This document shows positions 42,480 to 50,598 of a DNA stretch of 64,000 nucleotides, piece after piece (within the stretch, counting starts at the first letter, position 1; the number at the start of each line of letters is the position of its first letter). The translations under genes were made by a program, and so were the position numbers. The notes below the pieces were generated by a model. That model searched no databases. It had not been told where the DNA came from and was given only the letters and a program-made list of their open reading frames with translations. This DNA is from Amycolatopsis dendrobii (GTDB taxonomy: Bacteria > Actinomycetota > Actinomycetes > Mycobacteriales > Pseudonocardiaceae): contig NZ_JACGZW010000011.1 in the NCBI RefSeq assembly GCF_014145675.1, positions 361,114 to 425,113 on the forward strand, given 5' to 3'.

Positions 42480-42856
42480 TTCTTGCCAGCCTTCTTCTTG
42501 CCGGCGACCGTCTTCTTCGGGCCCTTGCGGGTGCGGGCGTTGGTCTTGGTGCGCTGCCCGCGCACCGGAAGACCGCGACGCCAGCGCAGACCCTGGTAGG
42601 TCCCGATCTCGATCTTGCGCCGGATGTCGGCGTTCACCTCACGGCGAAGGTCACCCTCGACCTTGAAGTTTTCGTCGATGTAGTCCTTCAGCTTGACGAG
42701 ATCCTCGTCGCTGAGGTCCTTGACGCGGGTGTCGGCGTTCAGCTCGGCAGCAGCGATCATCTGCTTCGAGCGGGTACGGCCGATCCCGTAGATGTAAGTC
42801 AGCGCGATCTCCAACCGCTTCTCGCGGGGGAGGTCGACGCCAGCGAGTCGTGCCAC
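42476..42856 (-). CDS. rpsM: 30S ribosomal protein S13
   Basis: 126 aa from GTG with AAGGAG 5 nt upstream. S13 contacts the P-site tRNA and the large subunit. It has the helix-two-turn-helix GIGRTRSKQMIAAA and the basic end RGQRTKTNARTRKGPKKTVAGKKKAGKK split across the tail. A 198-bp leader with an 8-bp GC hairpin (42928-42947) separates it from rpmJ. Confidence 0.98.
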   Translation of the reverse strand: MARLAGVDLPREKRLEIALTYIYGIGRTRSKQMIAAAELNADTRVKDLSDEDLVKLKDYIDENFKVEGDLRREVNADIRRKIEIGTYQGLRWRRGLPVRGQRTKTNARTRKGPKKTVAGKKKAGKK

Positions 42857-42927
42857 TGGTGCTCCTTCTTCGGGTTCGTCTTCAGGTCTGCTCCCCGTCC
42901 GGTTCCGGAACCGACTCGCCTGTCGTG

Positions 42928-42947
42928 CCCGCGGCTTGCGCCGCGGG
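42928..42947. promoter_or_regulatory. Hairpin in the rpsM leader
   Basis: CCCGCGGC and GCCGCGGG flank the 4-nt TTGC loop. It lies 72 bp upstream of the rpsM start in the rpmJ-rpsM spacer, and could be an autoregulatory or processing element. Confidence 0.4.
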
Positions 42948-43054
42948 TGTCCCGGCCCCGGCCTGAAGTCCGGGGGTGCACCGGACCGCTTTCGCGGCCC
43001 GGCAGGTACGGGGAGGGTGGGTTAGCCGTCAAGCGGCCTGCTGCAGTGCGGTTC

Positions 43055-43168
43055 TCAGCCCTGACGCTGCTTGTGACGCAGGTTCTCGCAGATCACCATG
43101 ATCCGGCCGTGACGGCGGATCACCTTGCACTTGTCGCAGATCTTCTTGACGCTCGGCTGGACCTTCAC
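43055..43168 (-). CDS. rpmJ: 50S ribosomal protein L36
   Basis: 37 aa from GTG, with AGGAAG just upstream. It is a zinc-ribbon protein with ligands CDKC, then C and H in VICENLRH, i.e. the zinc-bound C+ form. It follows infA by 37 bp, the usual infA-rpmJ-rpsM order. Confidence 0.97.
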   Translation of the reverse strand: MKVQPSVKKICDKCKVIRRHGRIMVICENLRHKQRQG

Positions 43169-43205
43169 GTCTTCCTGCTTCCTGCTCTGCTCGGCTCTGG
43201 CGTGA

Positions 43206-43427
43206 TCACTTGTAGCGGTAGACGATGCGACCACGGGAGAGGTCGTAGGGCGACAGCTCCACGACGACCCTGTCTTCGGGCAGGATGCGGATGTAGTGCT
43301 GCCGCATCTTGCCGCTGATGTGTGCCAGGACCTTGTGGCCGTTCTCCAACTCGACGCGGAACATCGCGTTGGGGAGCGGCTCGACCACGCGGCCTTCGAC
43401 CTCGATGGCCCCGTCTTTCTTAGCCAT
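43206..43427 (-). CDS. infA: Translation initiation factor IF-1
   Basis: 73 aa, exactly the family length, from ATG 43427 with GGAGGAC. The S1-type OB fold shows GAIEVEGRVVEPLPNAMF, HISGKMRQHYIRILPED and SPYDLSRGRIVYRYK. IF-1 occupies the A site during initiation. It heads the alpha-operon part and probably has its own promoter: TACACT (43593-43598, minus) is a -10 candidate in the 229-bp spacer. Confidence 0.98.
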   Translation of the reverse strand: MAKKDGAIEVEGRVVEPLPNAMFRVELENGHKVLAHISGKMRQHYIRILPEDRVVVELSPYDLSRGRIVYRYK

Positions 43428-43613
43428 GTCCTCCGCAATCCCTGATGCACGCTTGATGTGCACAGCGTGATCGGTTTTGAGCTCGAGTCCTTGCTTACTG
43501 GGTGGTGCTCGGCCACACTCGGCCCCGGGTCCATGAGGTTCGCGAGAATTCACGAGCATGCTGGAACCGGCGCATGAGCGCGCCGACTTGACAGTGTACG
43601 CAACCCGTGCAGT

Positions 43614-43630
43614 ACCCCGTCGACCGGGGT
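43614..43630 (-). terminator. Weak hairpin after map
   Basis: ACCCCG and CGGGGT flank TCGAC, 26 bp past the map stop. The 6-bp stem lacks a good T-run, so it is at most a weak end point before the infA promoter. Confidence 0.35.
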
Positions 43631-43656
43631 GTAAGTAGACCCGTGTGAGTGGCCGC

Positions 43657-44433
43657 TCAGGCCTCTTCGGGCAGGGTGAGCACCCAGGGACCGTCCTCGG
43701 TGATGGCGACGGTGTGCTCCCAGTGCGCGGCGCGCGAACCGTCGATGGTGACGACCGTCCAGCCGTCTTCCAGTTCGAGGGTTTCGCCGCTGCCGCCGGT
43801 CAGCATGGGCTCGACCGCGAGCGCCATGCCGGGCTTGAGCCGGGGGCCCTTGCCGGGTTTGCCGACGTTCGGCAGGAACGGCTCCATGTGCATCTGCCTG
43901 CCGATGCCGTGGCCGCCGTATTCGAGGATCTCGCCGTACTCGCGGCCGTCGTCCTCGCCGGCTTGGCGGGCGGCGGTCTGCACGGCGAACGAGATGTCGG
44001 TGAGCCGGGAGCCCGCGCGAACGGCCTCGATGCCCGCCCACATGGCGCGTTTGGTCGCCTCGGACAGCTGCCGGTCCTTTTCGCTGACCTCGCCGATTTC
44101 CAGCGTCACCGCAGAGTCGCCGTGCCAGCCGTCGAGGATCGCGCCGCAGTCGACCGAGATCAGGTCGCCCTCGGCGAGCACCTGCTTGCTCGACGGGATG
44201 CCGTGCACGATCTGCTCGTTCACCGACGCGCAGATCGACGCCGGGAACCCGTGGTAGCCCTTGAACGAGGGCACCGCGCCGGCGTCGCGGATGGTCTGCT
44301 CGGCCAGTTGGTCGAGCTCGGCCGTGCTGACCCCGGCCCGCGCGAGTTCGCGCACGGCGGCCAGGGTGCGGGCGACGACGAGTCCGGCCGCCCGCATGGC
44401 CTCCAGCTCGCCGCGGGTCTTGACCTCGATCAT
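43657..44433 (-). CDS. map: Methionine aminopeptidase, type I
   Basis: 258 aa from ATG 44433. It removes N-terminal Met from new proteins using two metal ions. Metal ligands are D in SVDCGAI, D in WHGDSA, H in GHGIGRQMH, E in VEPML and E in WEHTVAI. A GTG at 44481 overlaps the adk stop and would add 16 residues, but family alignment favours MIEVKTRGELEAM. The only good Shine-Dalgarno sequence nearby (GGAGG) is placed for an out-of-frame 10-codon ORF whose stop overlaps this ATG. Confidence 0.96.
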   Translation of the reverse strand: MIEVKTRGELEAMRAAGLVVARTLAAVRELARAGVSTAELDQLAEQTIRDAGAVPSFKGYHGFPASICASVNEQIVHGIPSSKQVLAEGDLISVDCGAILDGWHGDSAVTLEIGEVSEKDRQLSEATKRAMWAGIEAVRAGSRLTDISFAVQTAARQAGEDDGREYGEILEYGGHGIGRQMHMEPFLPNVGKPGKGPRLKPGMALAVEPMLTGGSGETLELEDGWTVVTIDGSRAAHWEHTVAITEDGPWVLTLPEEA

Positions 44434-44462
44434 GCGCCCGCGGCGGAGCACTTGCAGAACAC
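44430..44462 (-). CDS. 10-codon leader ORF coupled to map
   Basis: GTG 44462 has GGAGG at ideal spacing, and its TGA overlaps the map ATG (ATGA). The peptide is MFCKCSAAGA, with two cysteines. It lies wholly in the adk-map junction. It could deliver ribosomes to map or sense cysteine supply; this is judged from spacing only. Confidence 0.3.
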   Translation of the reverse strand: MFCKCSAAGA

Positions 44463-44477
44463 GCAATCCTCCGAGGT

Positions 44478-45032
44478 TCACGTGCGGTCGCGCAGCGCTT
44501 TCAGCACGCGGTCCGAGATCTCCTGCACCTCGCCGACGCCGTCGACCTTCACCAGGATGTCGGCGTAGTACTCCAGCAGCGGCGCGGTCTCCGACACGTA
44601 CACCTGCTGGCGGCGGCGGATGACGTCCTCGGTGTCGTCCGAGCGGCCGCGCGACATGAGCCGGCCGACGACGACGTCCTCGGCCACGTCGAGCTGGATG
44701 ACCGCGTCGAGCTTGGTGTCGGCCTCGCTCAGCATCTCGCCGAGGACCTCGGCCTGCTTGGTGTTGCGCGGGAACCCGTCGAGCAGGAAGCCTGCCTTCG
44801 CGTCCGGTTCGGCCAGCCGCTCGCGGACCATTTCGTTGGTCACCGAGTCCGGCACCAGTTCGCCCGAGTCCAGGTACCGCTTGGCCTCCTGGCCGAGCGG
44901 GGTCTCCTGGCCGACGTGCGCCCGGAAGAGGTCGCCCGTCGAGATGTGCGGGATCCGCAGCTGCTCGGACAGGGCAACCGCCTGCGTGCCTTTGCCCGCG
45001 CCGGGCGGTCCGACGAGAACCAGTCGCGTCAC
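44478..45032 (-). CDS. adk: Adenylate kinase (short-LID form)
   Basis: 184 aa from GTG, overlapping the secY stop (GTGA). P-loop GPPGAGKGTQ, STGDLFR and FLLDGFPRN are intact. Length shows the short LID domain, as in other actinobacteria, without zinc cysteines. It balances AMP, ADP and ATP. The order secY-adk-map is standard. Confidence 0.98.
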   Translation of the reverse strand: MTRLVLVGPPGAGKGTQAVALSEQLRIPHISTGDLFRAHVGQETPLGQEAKRYLDSGELVPDSVTNEMVRERLAEPDAKAGFLLDGFPRNTKQAEVLGEMLSEADTKLDAVIQLDVAEDVVVGRLMSRGRSDDTEDVIRRRQQVYVSETAPLLEYYADILVKVDGVGEVQEISDRVLKALRDRT

Positions 45033-46336
45033 TTCAAGAACCCTTCGTAGTTGCGCTGCATCAGCTGGCTTTCGATCTGTTTCACGGTGTCGAGCCCGAC
45101 GCCGACCATGATCAGCACAGCCGTGCCACCGAACGGGAAGTTCTGGTTGTTCCCGCTGCCGGTGAGGGACAGGAAGAAGTTCGGGAGGATCGCGATGATG
45201 CCCAGGTACAGCGAGCCGGGGAGGGTGATCCGGCCCAGCACGAAGCTGAGGTACTCGGCGGTGGGACGGCCGGGCCGGATGCCCGGGATGAAGCCGCCGA
45301 ACTTCTTCATCTCTTCCGCACGCTCGTCCACGTTGAACGTGATCGTGATGTAGAAGTAGGTGAAGAAGATGATCAACAGGAAGTAGAGCAGGATGTGCAC
45401 CCAGCTGCTCTGGTTGACCAGGTAGTTCTGAATGAACGACTGCCAGCCCGCGTTGCTGTTCGGGTCGCCGATCAGCTGGCTGAGCAGCTGCGGCAGGTAC
45501 AGCAGCGACGAGGCGAAGATGACCGGGATGACACCGGCCTGGTTCACCTTGATCGGCAGGTAAGTCGAGGTGCCGCCGTACATCCGGCGGCCGACCATGC
45601 GCTTGGCGTACTGCACCGGGATCCGGCGCTGGCCCTGCTCGACGAAGATGACGCTCGCGATGATCACCAGACCGAACGCGAGGACCACGACCAGCGCGAT
45701 GCCGCCGCCGTTGCTGATGATGTTGGCGCCCTCGGCCGGGATGCGGGCCGCGATGTTCAGGAAGATCAGGACGGACATGCCGTTGCCGACACCGCGCTCG
45801 GTGATGAGCTCGCCCAGCCACATCATCACCGCGGTGCCCGCGGTCATGGTGACCACGATCAGCGTCAGCGAGTAGATGCTGTTGTCCGGGATGATCGGCT
45901 GCGAGCAGCCCTGGAACAGGGTGCCGCGGTCGGCCAGCGCGACCACGCCGGTGGCCTGGAGGATCGCCAGCGCGATCGTGAGGTACCGGGTGTACTGGGT
46001 CAGCTTGTTCTGGCCGGACTGGCCTTCCTTCTTCAGCTCCTCGAACCGAGGGATGACCACGGTGAGCAGCTGGATGATGATGCTCGCGGTGATGTAGGGC
46101 ATGATGCCCGTCGCGAACAGCGACAGCTGCAGCAGCGCACCGCCGCTGAAGAGGTTGAGCAGCTGGTACACGCCCTGCTGGTCGGCCTGTGCGGTACAGG
46201 CCTGCACGGCGGCGAACGAGACCCCCGGAGCCGGGATGGTTGCACCGATCCGGTAGACCGCGACGATGGCTAGCGTGAACAGGATCTTCTTGCGTAGATC
46301 CGGCGTCGCGAGAGCCGAGCGGAATGCGCTGAGCAC
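45029..46336 (-). CDS. secY: Preprotein translocase subunit SecY
   Basis: 435 aa with ten membrane helices, the channel of the Sec pathway. Family sequence includes the N-terminal RKKILFTLAIVAVYRIGATIP in part, the plug region after helix one, and loops with GQRRIPVQYAKRM and PGRPTAEYLSFV that contact ribosome and SecA. It begins after a 745-bp gap from rplO, so it needs its own promoter; TAGAGT at 46470-46475 (minus) is a weak candidate. Confidence 0.98.
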   Translation of the reverse strand: MLSAFRSALATPDLRKKILFTLAIVAVYRIGATIPAPGVSFAAVQACTAQADQQGVYQLLNLFSGGALLQLSLFATGIMPYITASIIIQLLTVVIPRFEELKKEGQSGQNKLTQYTRYLTIALAILQATGVVALADRGTLFQGCSQPIIPDNSIYSLTLIVVTMTAGTAVMMWLGELITERGVGNGMSVLIFLNIAARIPAEGANIISNGGGIALVVVLAFGLVIIASVIFVEQGQRRIPVQYAKRMVGRRMYGGTSTYLPIKVNQAGVIPVIFASSLLYLPQLLSQLIGDPNSNAGWQSFIQNYLVNQSSWVHILLYFLLIIFFTYFYITITFNVDERAEEMKKFGGFIPGIRPGRPTAEYLSFVLGRITLPGSLYLGIIAILPNFFLSLTGSGNNQNFPFGGTAVLIMVGVGLDTVKQIESQLMQRNYEGFLK

Positions 46337-46728
46337 GCGGGGGACCTCCTCGGCGTCGTCGGTCGTCCCAACCGACGATCGGCTTGGCCGGTACGAGACC
46401 GGCGGGATGTCTGACTCACTGGCAAGCCAGGAACGCTTCAGGGCAAACAGGCCCGGAAGCGTGCCGCCGACTCTAACAGCTTCGCATGGGCCGCCCGCAG
46501 CGCGTGTGCGTTTTACGTCTCAGTGCGCGGCACTCCGGCAGCACTGAGCCGCAGGTAGGGCCGGTCGGAGCACAGATGATCACCTGTTCGGCCCGCACCG
46601 TTAGGCGGGATTCCGCGCAGCAGCACGGAAAACCAGCAACCTTGGCAAGTCGTAAGGGACCCTCATGGACCCTGATTCCCTCCAGGGTTCCCCACAGGAC
46701 CCGCCCAGTCGCACCACACCCGACACCG

Positions 46729-46807
46729 CCCCAATGTGGCGTTGGGTGCATCCCACGCACCCAATGTGGCATTCGGTGCATCTGACGCACCCAATGCCAC
46801 ATTGGGG
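46729..46807. repeat. Two tandem 30-bp palindromic repeats in a 12-bp inverted frame
   Basis: Units 46731-46760 and 46761-46790 share about 26 of 30 bases, and each folds on itself (for example TTGGGTGC...GCACCCAA). The whole is bounded by CCCCAATGTGGC (46729) and its exact inverse GCCACATTGGGG (46796-46807). Confidence 0.8.
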
Positions 46808-46898
46808 CGCAAGCCCCACCACCTACGACACCGCAGCCGACACACCCAACCAGCGAGGCACCCAGCCCCTCCCCCAACCCCGATACAAAGCCGCCCTG

Positions 46899-46955
46899 CG
46901 GTTCGGGGGTGCTTGTCAAGGCATCTTTCCCGCCTTGACAAGCACCCCCGAACCG
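46899..46955. repeat. 24-bp perfect inverted repeat with 9-nt loop
   Basis: Arms 46899-46922 and 46932-46955 are exact reverse complements, beginning CGGTTCGGGGGTGC. The loop is 46923-46931. No T-run follows on either strand, so it is more than a simple terminator. Confidence 0.85.
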
Positions 46956-47031
46956 TCAGCACAATCGGCTAACGGGGTGCCCCACGCAACCACCGCGGCA
47001 ATGTCGCCGCCAGGCGACGAGCCGAAAACAA

Positions 47032-47065
47032 AGCGGGCCCGCCCGGAAAACCGGACGGGCCCGCT
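47032..47065 (-). terminator. Intrinsic terminator after rplO
   Basis: A 15-bp stem (47032-47046 with 47051-47065, one mismatch) has an AAAA loop. On the minus strand TTTGTTTT follows, a good T-tract. It ends the S10-spc transcript before secY. Confidence 0.88.
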
Positions 47066-47081
47066 CTAAAACGCAGCCAGA

Positions 47082-47528
47082 TCAGCTAACGGTGGCCGAA
47101 CCACCAGCAGCCTCGATCTTCTCCTTGGCGGAGCCGGAGAAAGCGTGCGCGGTCAGTTCGAGCTTGACCCCGTTCAGGTCCCCGTTGCCGAGAACCTTCA
47201 CCAGCTTGCCCTTGCGAACAAGCCCGTTGGCGGCCAGCTCCTCCGGACCGACCTTGCCACCATCGGCGAACACGCGGGCGATGTCGCCCACGTTCACCGG
47301 CTGGTACTCGGTGCGGAACCGGTTCTTGAACCCACGCAGCTTCGGCAGCCGCATGTGGATGGGCATCTGCCCACCCTCGAACCCGGCGGGCACGTTCTTC
47401 CGGGCCTTGGTGCCCTTCGTGCCGCGGCCCGCCGTCTTGCCCTTCGAGCCCTCACCACGGCCGACGCGGATCTTGTCGCGCTTGGCGCCAGGAGCCGGAC
47501 GAAGGTGGTGGATCTTGATGGCGGTCAT
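47082..47528 (-). CDS. rplO: 50S ribosomal protein L15
   Basis: 148 aa. The glycine-rich start (HHLRPAPGAKRDKIRVGRGEGSKGKTAGRG in parts) and the FKNRFRTEYQPVNV core are typical. L15 organises 23S rRNA in late assembly. ATG overlaps the rpmD stop (ATGA). It is the last gene before the terminator at 47032-47065. Confidence 0.98.
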   Translation of the reverse strand: MTAIKIHHLRPAPGAKRDKIRVGRGEGSKGKTAGRGTKGTKARKNVPAGFEGGQMPIHMRLPKLRGFKNRFRTEYQPVNVGDIARVFADGGKVGPEELAANGLVRKGKLVKVLGNGDLNGVKLELTAHAFSGSAKEKIEAAGGSATVS

Positions 47529-47710
47529 GCCTGGACCTCCTCGACCTCCACCAGGTGGCGGACGGTGTGGATCAGGCCGCGCACCTGGGGGGTGTCCTCA
47601 CGCACGACGCTCTGGCGGATCTTGCGCAGCCCGAGGGTGCGCAGCGACTCGCGGTGAGCGTGCTTCGTGCCGATCTTGCTCTTGACCTGAGTGACCTTGA
47701 GCTGAGCCAT
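47525..47710 (-). CDS. rpmD: 50S ribosomal protein L30
   Basis: 61 aa from ATG 47710, the family length. Sequence MAQLKVTQVKSKIG, LRTLGLRKIRQSVVRED and the VRHLVEVEEV end identify it. It starts 1 nt after the rpsE stop and overlaps rplO by four bases. Confidence 0.97.
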   Translation of the reverse strand: MAQLKVTQVKSKIGTKHAHRESLRTLGLRKIRQSVVREDTPQVRGLIHTVRHLVEVEEVQA

Positions 47711-47711
47711 G

Positions 47712-48353
47712 TCAGACCCCCTGGCCGGCACGCTGACGCAGCATCCGGGCCGGGGCGACGTCCTCGAGCGGCAGACCGCGGCGAGCGGCCACCTCCTCCG
47801 GACGCTGCAGCCCCTTCAGGGCCGCCACGGTCGCGTGCACGATGTTGATGGCGTTGTCGGAGCCGAGCGACTTCGACAGCACGTCGTGGACGCCCGCGCA
47901 CTCCAGCACCGCGCGCACCGGACCGCCGGCGATGACGCCGGTACCAGCGGAGGCGGGACGGAGCAGCACGACACCGGCGGCTTCCTCACCCTGGATCGGG
48001 TGCGGAATGGTGCCGGCGACGCGCGGAACGCGGAAGAAGTTCTTCTTCGCTTCCTCGACGCCCTTGGCGATGGCCGCGGGAACTTCCTTGGCCTTGCCGT
48101 AGCCGACGCCGACCTGACCGTCGCCGTCGCCGACGACCACCAGAGCGGTGAAGCTGAAGCGACGACCGCCCTTGACGACCTTGGCGACGCGGTTGATCGT
48201 CACGACCTTCTCAAGGTGCGGGGTCTTGTCCTGGGCCGCCCCGCCACGGCCGCCGTCGCGCCGGTCGCGACGGTCCCGACGGTCACCGCGGTCGTTGCCG
48301 CCCTGACCCGGTCCGCCCTGGCCGCCGCCGAATTGCCGTGTACGTCCCGGCAT
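47712..48353 (-). CDS. rpsE: 30S ribosomal protein S5
   Basis: 213 aa. The first 45 residues are a Gly/Arg/Asp-rich extension with repeated DRR units. The dsRNA-binding S5 domain follows (EKVVTINRVAKVVKGGRRFSF split over two strands), then the C-terminal domain with GGPVRAVLE. S5 affects accuracy and mRNA entry. It follows rplR by 31 bp. Confidence 0.98.
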   Translation of the reverse strand: MPGRTRQFGGGQGGPGQGGNDRGDRRDRRDRRDGGRGGAAQDKTPHLEKVVTINRVAKVVKGGRRFSFTALVVVGDGDGQVGVGYGKAKEVPAAIAKGVEEAKKNFFRVPRVAGTIPHPIQGEEAAGVVLLRPASAGTGVIAGGPVRAVLECAGVHDVLSKSLGSDNAINIVHATVAALKGLQRPEEVAARRGLPLEDVAPARMLRQRAGQGV

Positions 48354-48384
48354 CAGGCTTTCCTTCCATTCACGAGCATGTGCA

Positions 48385-48786
48385 TCAGAACTTCAACCCC
48401 GCCTCGCGGGCGGCGTCGGCGAGCGCGGCGATGCGGCCGTGGTAGGCGTTGCCGCCACGGTCGAACACCACGGCCTCGATGCCGGCGTCCTTGGCGCGCG
48501 AAGCGACCAGTTCGCCGACCTTCGCCGCCTTGGCCTTCTTGTCGCCCTCGAAGGACCGCAGGTCCGACTCGAGGGTGGACGCCGACGCCAGCGTGTGACC
48601 GGCGAGGTCGTCGATCACCTGCACGGTGATGTGCCGCGAGGACCGCTTGACGACCATGCGCGGACGCACCGGCGTGCCGCTGATCTTCTTGCGGAGACGG
48701 AAGTGCCGACGGGTCTTGGCGACGCGGCGGCGGGTCGAGATGTCCTTGCCGACCGGCTTGCGCTTCGTGGTAGTCGTGTCGCTCAT
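48385..48786 (-). CDS. rplR: 50S ribosomal protein L18
   Basis: 133 aa from ATG 48786, which shares one base with the rplF stop (TGATG). A GTG directly before it is possible. L18 binds 5S rRNA: RRHFRLRKKISGTPVRPRMVV and FDRGGNAYHGRIAALADAAREAGL are conserved. Confidence 0.97.
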   Translation of the reverse strand: MSDTTTTKRKPVGKDISTRRRVAKTRRHFRLRKKISGTPVRPRMVVKRSSRHITVQVIDDLAGHTLASASTLESDLRSFEGDKKAKAAKVGELVASRAKDAGIEAVVFDRGGNAYHGRIAALADAAREAGLKF

Positions 48787-49325
48787 CACTTACCCGTCTT
48801 TCCGACCTTGCGGCGGATCTTCTCACCCTCGTAGCGCAGGCCCTTGCCCTTGTACGGGTCCGGGCGGCGCAGCTTGCGGATGACCGCGGCGGTCTGGCCG
48901 ACCTTCTGCTTGTCGATGCCGGACACCGAGAACCGGGTCGGCGACTCCACCTTGAAGGTGATGCCTTCCGGAGCCTCGATCTTGACCGGGTGGCTGTAGC
49001 CGAGGGCGAACTCGAGGTCCGAGCCCTTGGCCTGCACGCGGTAACCGACGCCGTGGATTTCGAGCTTCTTCTCGTAACCGGCGGTGACGCCGACCACGAG
49101 GTTGTTGACCAGCGTGCGGGTGAGACCGTGCAGAGCCCGGCTCGTGCGCTCGTCGTCCGGGCGCTTCACCAGGAGCGCGCCGTCCTCGCCGCGCTCGACG
49201 ATGATCGGCTCGGCGACAGTGTGCTCCAGGGTGCCCTTCGGCCCCTTGACCTTGACGTTCTGGCCGTCGATGGTCACCTCGACCCCGGAGGGGACGGCGA
49301 CCGGCAGCTTTCCGATGCGTGACAT
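48786..49325 (-). CDS. rplF: 50S ribosomal protein L6
   Basis: 179 aa, two related RNA-binding domains. It starts MSRIGKLPVAVPSGVEV and ends in the signature PDPYKGKGLRYEGEKIRRKVGKTGK region. L6 lies near the GTPase centre. It is 16 bp after rpsH. Confidence 0.98.
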   Translation of the reverse strand: MSRIGKLPVAVPSGVEVTIDGQNVKVKGPKGTLEHTVAEPIIVERGEDGALLVKRPDDERTSRALHGLTRTLVNNLVVGVTAGYEKKLEIHGVGYRVQAKGSDLEFALGYSHPVKIEAPEGITFKVESPTRFSVSGIDKQKVGQTAAVIRKLRRPDPYKGKGLRYEGEKIRRKVGKTGK

Positions 49326-49341
49326 GTCTGTGCCCCCTTCC

Positions 49342-49740
49342 TTACCAGACGTAGGCGAGGACTTCGCCGCCCACGTTGTTGCGCTTGGCCTGCCGGTCGG
49401 TCTGCAGGCCGCCGGACGTCGAGATGATCGCGACGCCGAGGCCGCCGAGAACGGACGGCAGTTCGGTCGATTTTGCGTAGACCCGCAGACCCGGCTTGGA
49501 GACGCGGCGAAGGCCGGCGATGCTCCGCTCGCGGTTGGGGCCGTACTTCAGCTCGACGACCAGGTTCTTGTGCTTCTCGCCCGGCTCGTCGCGGTAGCTC
49601 GCGATGTAGCCCTCGCGCTTGAGGATCTCGGCGATGTTCGCCTTGATCTTCGAGTGCGGAAGCACGACCTCGTCGTGGTACGCCGAGTTCGCGTTGCGCA
49701 GACGGGTCAAGAAGTCTGCGATCGGGTCGGTCATCGTCAT
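49342..49740 (-). CDS. rpsH: 30S ribosomal protein S8
   Basis: 132 aa. DPIADFLTRLRNANSAYHDEV at the start and the C-terminal LGGLGVAIISTSGGLQTDRQAKRNNVGGEVLAYVW pattern in parts identify S8, a central-domain 16S rRNA binder. Two nearby ATG codons (49740, 49734) are possible starts. In E. coli S8 represses the spc operon; I see no obvious site here. Confidence 0.97.
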   Translation of the reverse strand: MTMTDPIADFLTRLRNANSAYHDEVVLPHSKIKANIAEILKREGYIASYRDEPGEKHKNLVVELKYGPNRERSIAGLRRVSKPGLRVYAKSTELPSVLGGLGVAIISTSGGLQTDRQAKRNNVGGEVLAYVW

Positions 49741-49846
49741 GGTGACCTGTCAACCTTTCTCGCCTGGTTCCCCGCCTCGCCCGGCCGGAGAGGTCTCCGG
49801 CCGGGTCGGCGGGGCCTGTGGCGAACTGGGAATAGAGTTTCGAGCC

Positions 49847-50032
49847 TTACCAGCTGGACTTGTGAACGCCGGGCAGTTCGCCCGCGTGCGCCATCTCCCG
49901 GAGGCAAATCCGGCACAGGCCGAACTTGCGGTACACCGAGTGCGGACGACCGCACCGGTTGCAACGGGTGTAGGCGCGCACCGCGAACTTCGGCTTCTTC
50001 GAGGCCTTGCTGATCAGCGCTTTCTTGGCCAT
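49847..50032 (-). CDS. rpsN: 30S ribosomal protein S14, zinc-binding type Z
   Basis: 61 aa, the short S14 form. Zinc ligands are CNRC and CRIC, so this is the zinc-dependent C+ paralog found in the spc operon; a zinc-free longer copy may lie elsewhere. ATG 50032 starts 1 nt after the rplE stop. A 106-bp spacer separates it from rpsH. Confidence 0.97.
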   Translation of the reverse strand: MAKKALISKASKKPKFAVRAYTRCNRCGRPHSVYRKFGLCRICLREMAHAGELPGVHKSSW

Positions 50033-50033
50033 C

Positions 50034-50597
50034 TCAGTTCTCCTTGAACGGGAAACCGAGCTTGCGCAGCAGCGCCCGGCCCTCGTCGTCGGTGGTGGCG
50101 GTGGTGACGACGGTGACGTCCATGCCACGGGGGCGGTCGATGTCGTCCGGGTTGATCTCGTGGAACATCGACTGCTCGTTGAGACCGAACGTGTAGTTGC
50201 CGTTGCCGTCGAACTGCTTGGCCGAGAGGCCGCGGAAGTCGCGGATACGGGGCAGCGCGATGGTCAGCAGCCGGTCGAGGAACTCCCACATCCGGTCGCC
50301 GCGCAGCGTGACGCGCGCGCCGATCGGCTGGCCCTCGCGCAGCTTGAACTGCGCGATGGACTTGCGGGCCTTGCGGATCTCCGGCTTCTGCCCGGTGATC
50401 AGGGCGAGGTCGCGGACCGCGCCGTCGATCAGCTTGCTGTCCCGGGCGGCGTCCCCGACACCCATATTCACGACGATCTTCACGACGCCGGGAATCTGGT
50501 GCACGTTGGGGATGGAGAACTCCTTCTGGAGCTCGCCCTTGATCTCTTCGCGGTACCGGGTCTTGAGACGCGGCACGATCTTCTCTGCGGTGGTCAT
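50034..50597 (-). CDS. rplE: 50S ribosomal protein L5
   Basis: 187 aa. KIVVNMGVGDAARDSKLIDGAV, FKLREGQPIGARVTLRG and the MDVTVVTTATTDDEGRALL end are L5 features. It binds 5S rRNA and touches P-site tRNA. It follows rplX with one base between. Confidence 0.98.
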   Translation of the reverse strand: MTTAEKIVPRLKTRYREEIKGELQKEFSIPNVHQIPGVVKIVVNMGVGDAARDSKLIDGAVRDLALITGQKPEIRKARKSIAQFKLREGQPIGARVTLRGDRMWEFLDRLLTIALPRIRDFRGLSAKQFDGNGNYTFGLNEQSMFHEINPDDIDRPRGMDVTVVTTATTDDEGRALLRKLGFPFKEN

Positions 50598-50598
50598 G

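Larger units (their letters stand above)
46337..47081. other. Palindrome-rich 745-bp gap between rplO and secY
   Basis: I find no convincing gene. From secY outward it holds a small stem (46387-46403), a possible secY -10 (46470-46475), a cluster of 30-bp palindromic repeats (46729-46807), a 24-bp perfect hairpin (46899-46955) and the rplO terminator (47032-47065). Open frames on both strands look like by-products of composition and repeats. Confidence 0.7.

Noticed and set aside
42799..43032. 77-codon minus-strand frame in the rpmJ-rpsM spacer
   Set aside because: It runs into rpsM in another frame, has no ribosome site, and covers a hairpin-rich leader.
46729..46955. CRISPR array
   Set aside because: Only two units, directly adjacent without spacers, and self-complementary. 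No cas genes nearby.
46473..47069. Open frames of 99-148 codons in the rplO-secY gap
   Set aside because: They run through palindromic repeats on both strands, lack ribosome sites and have no recognisable domain.
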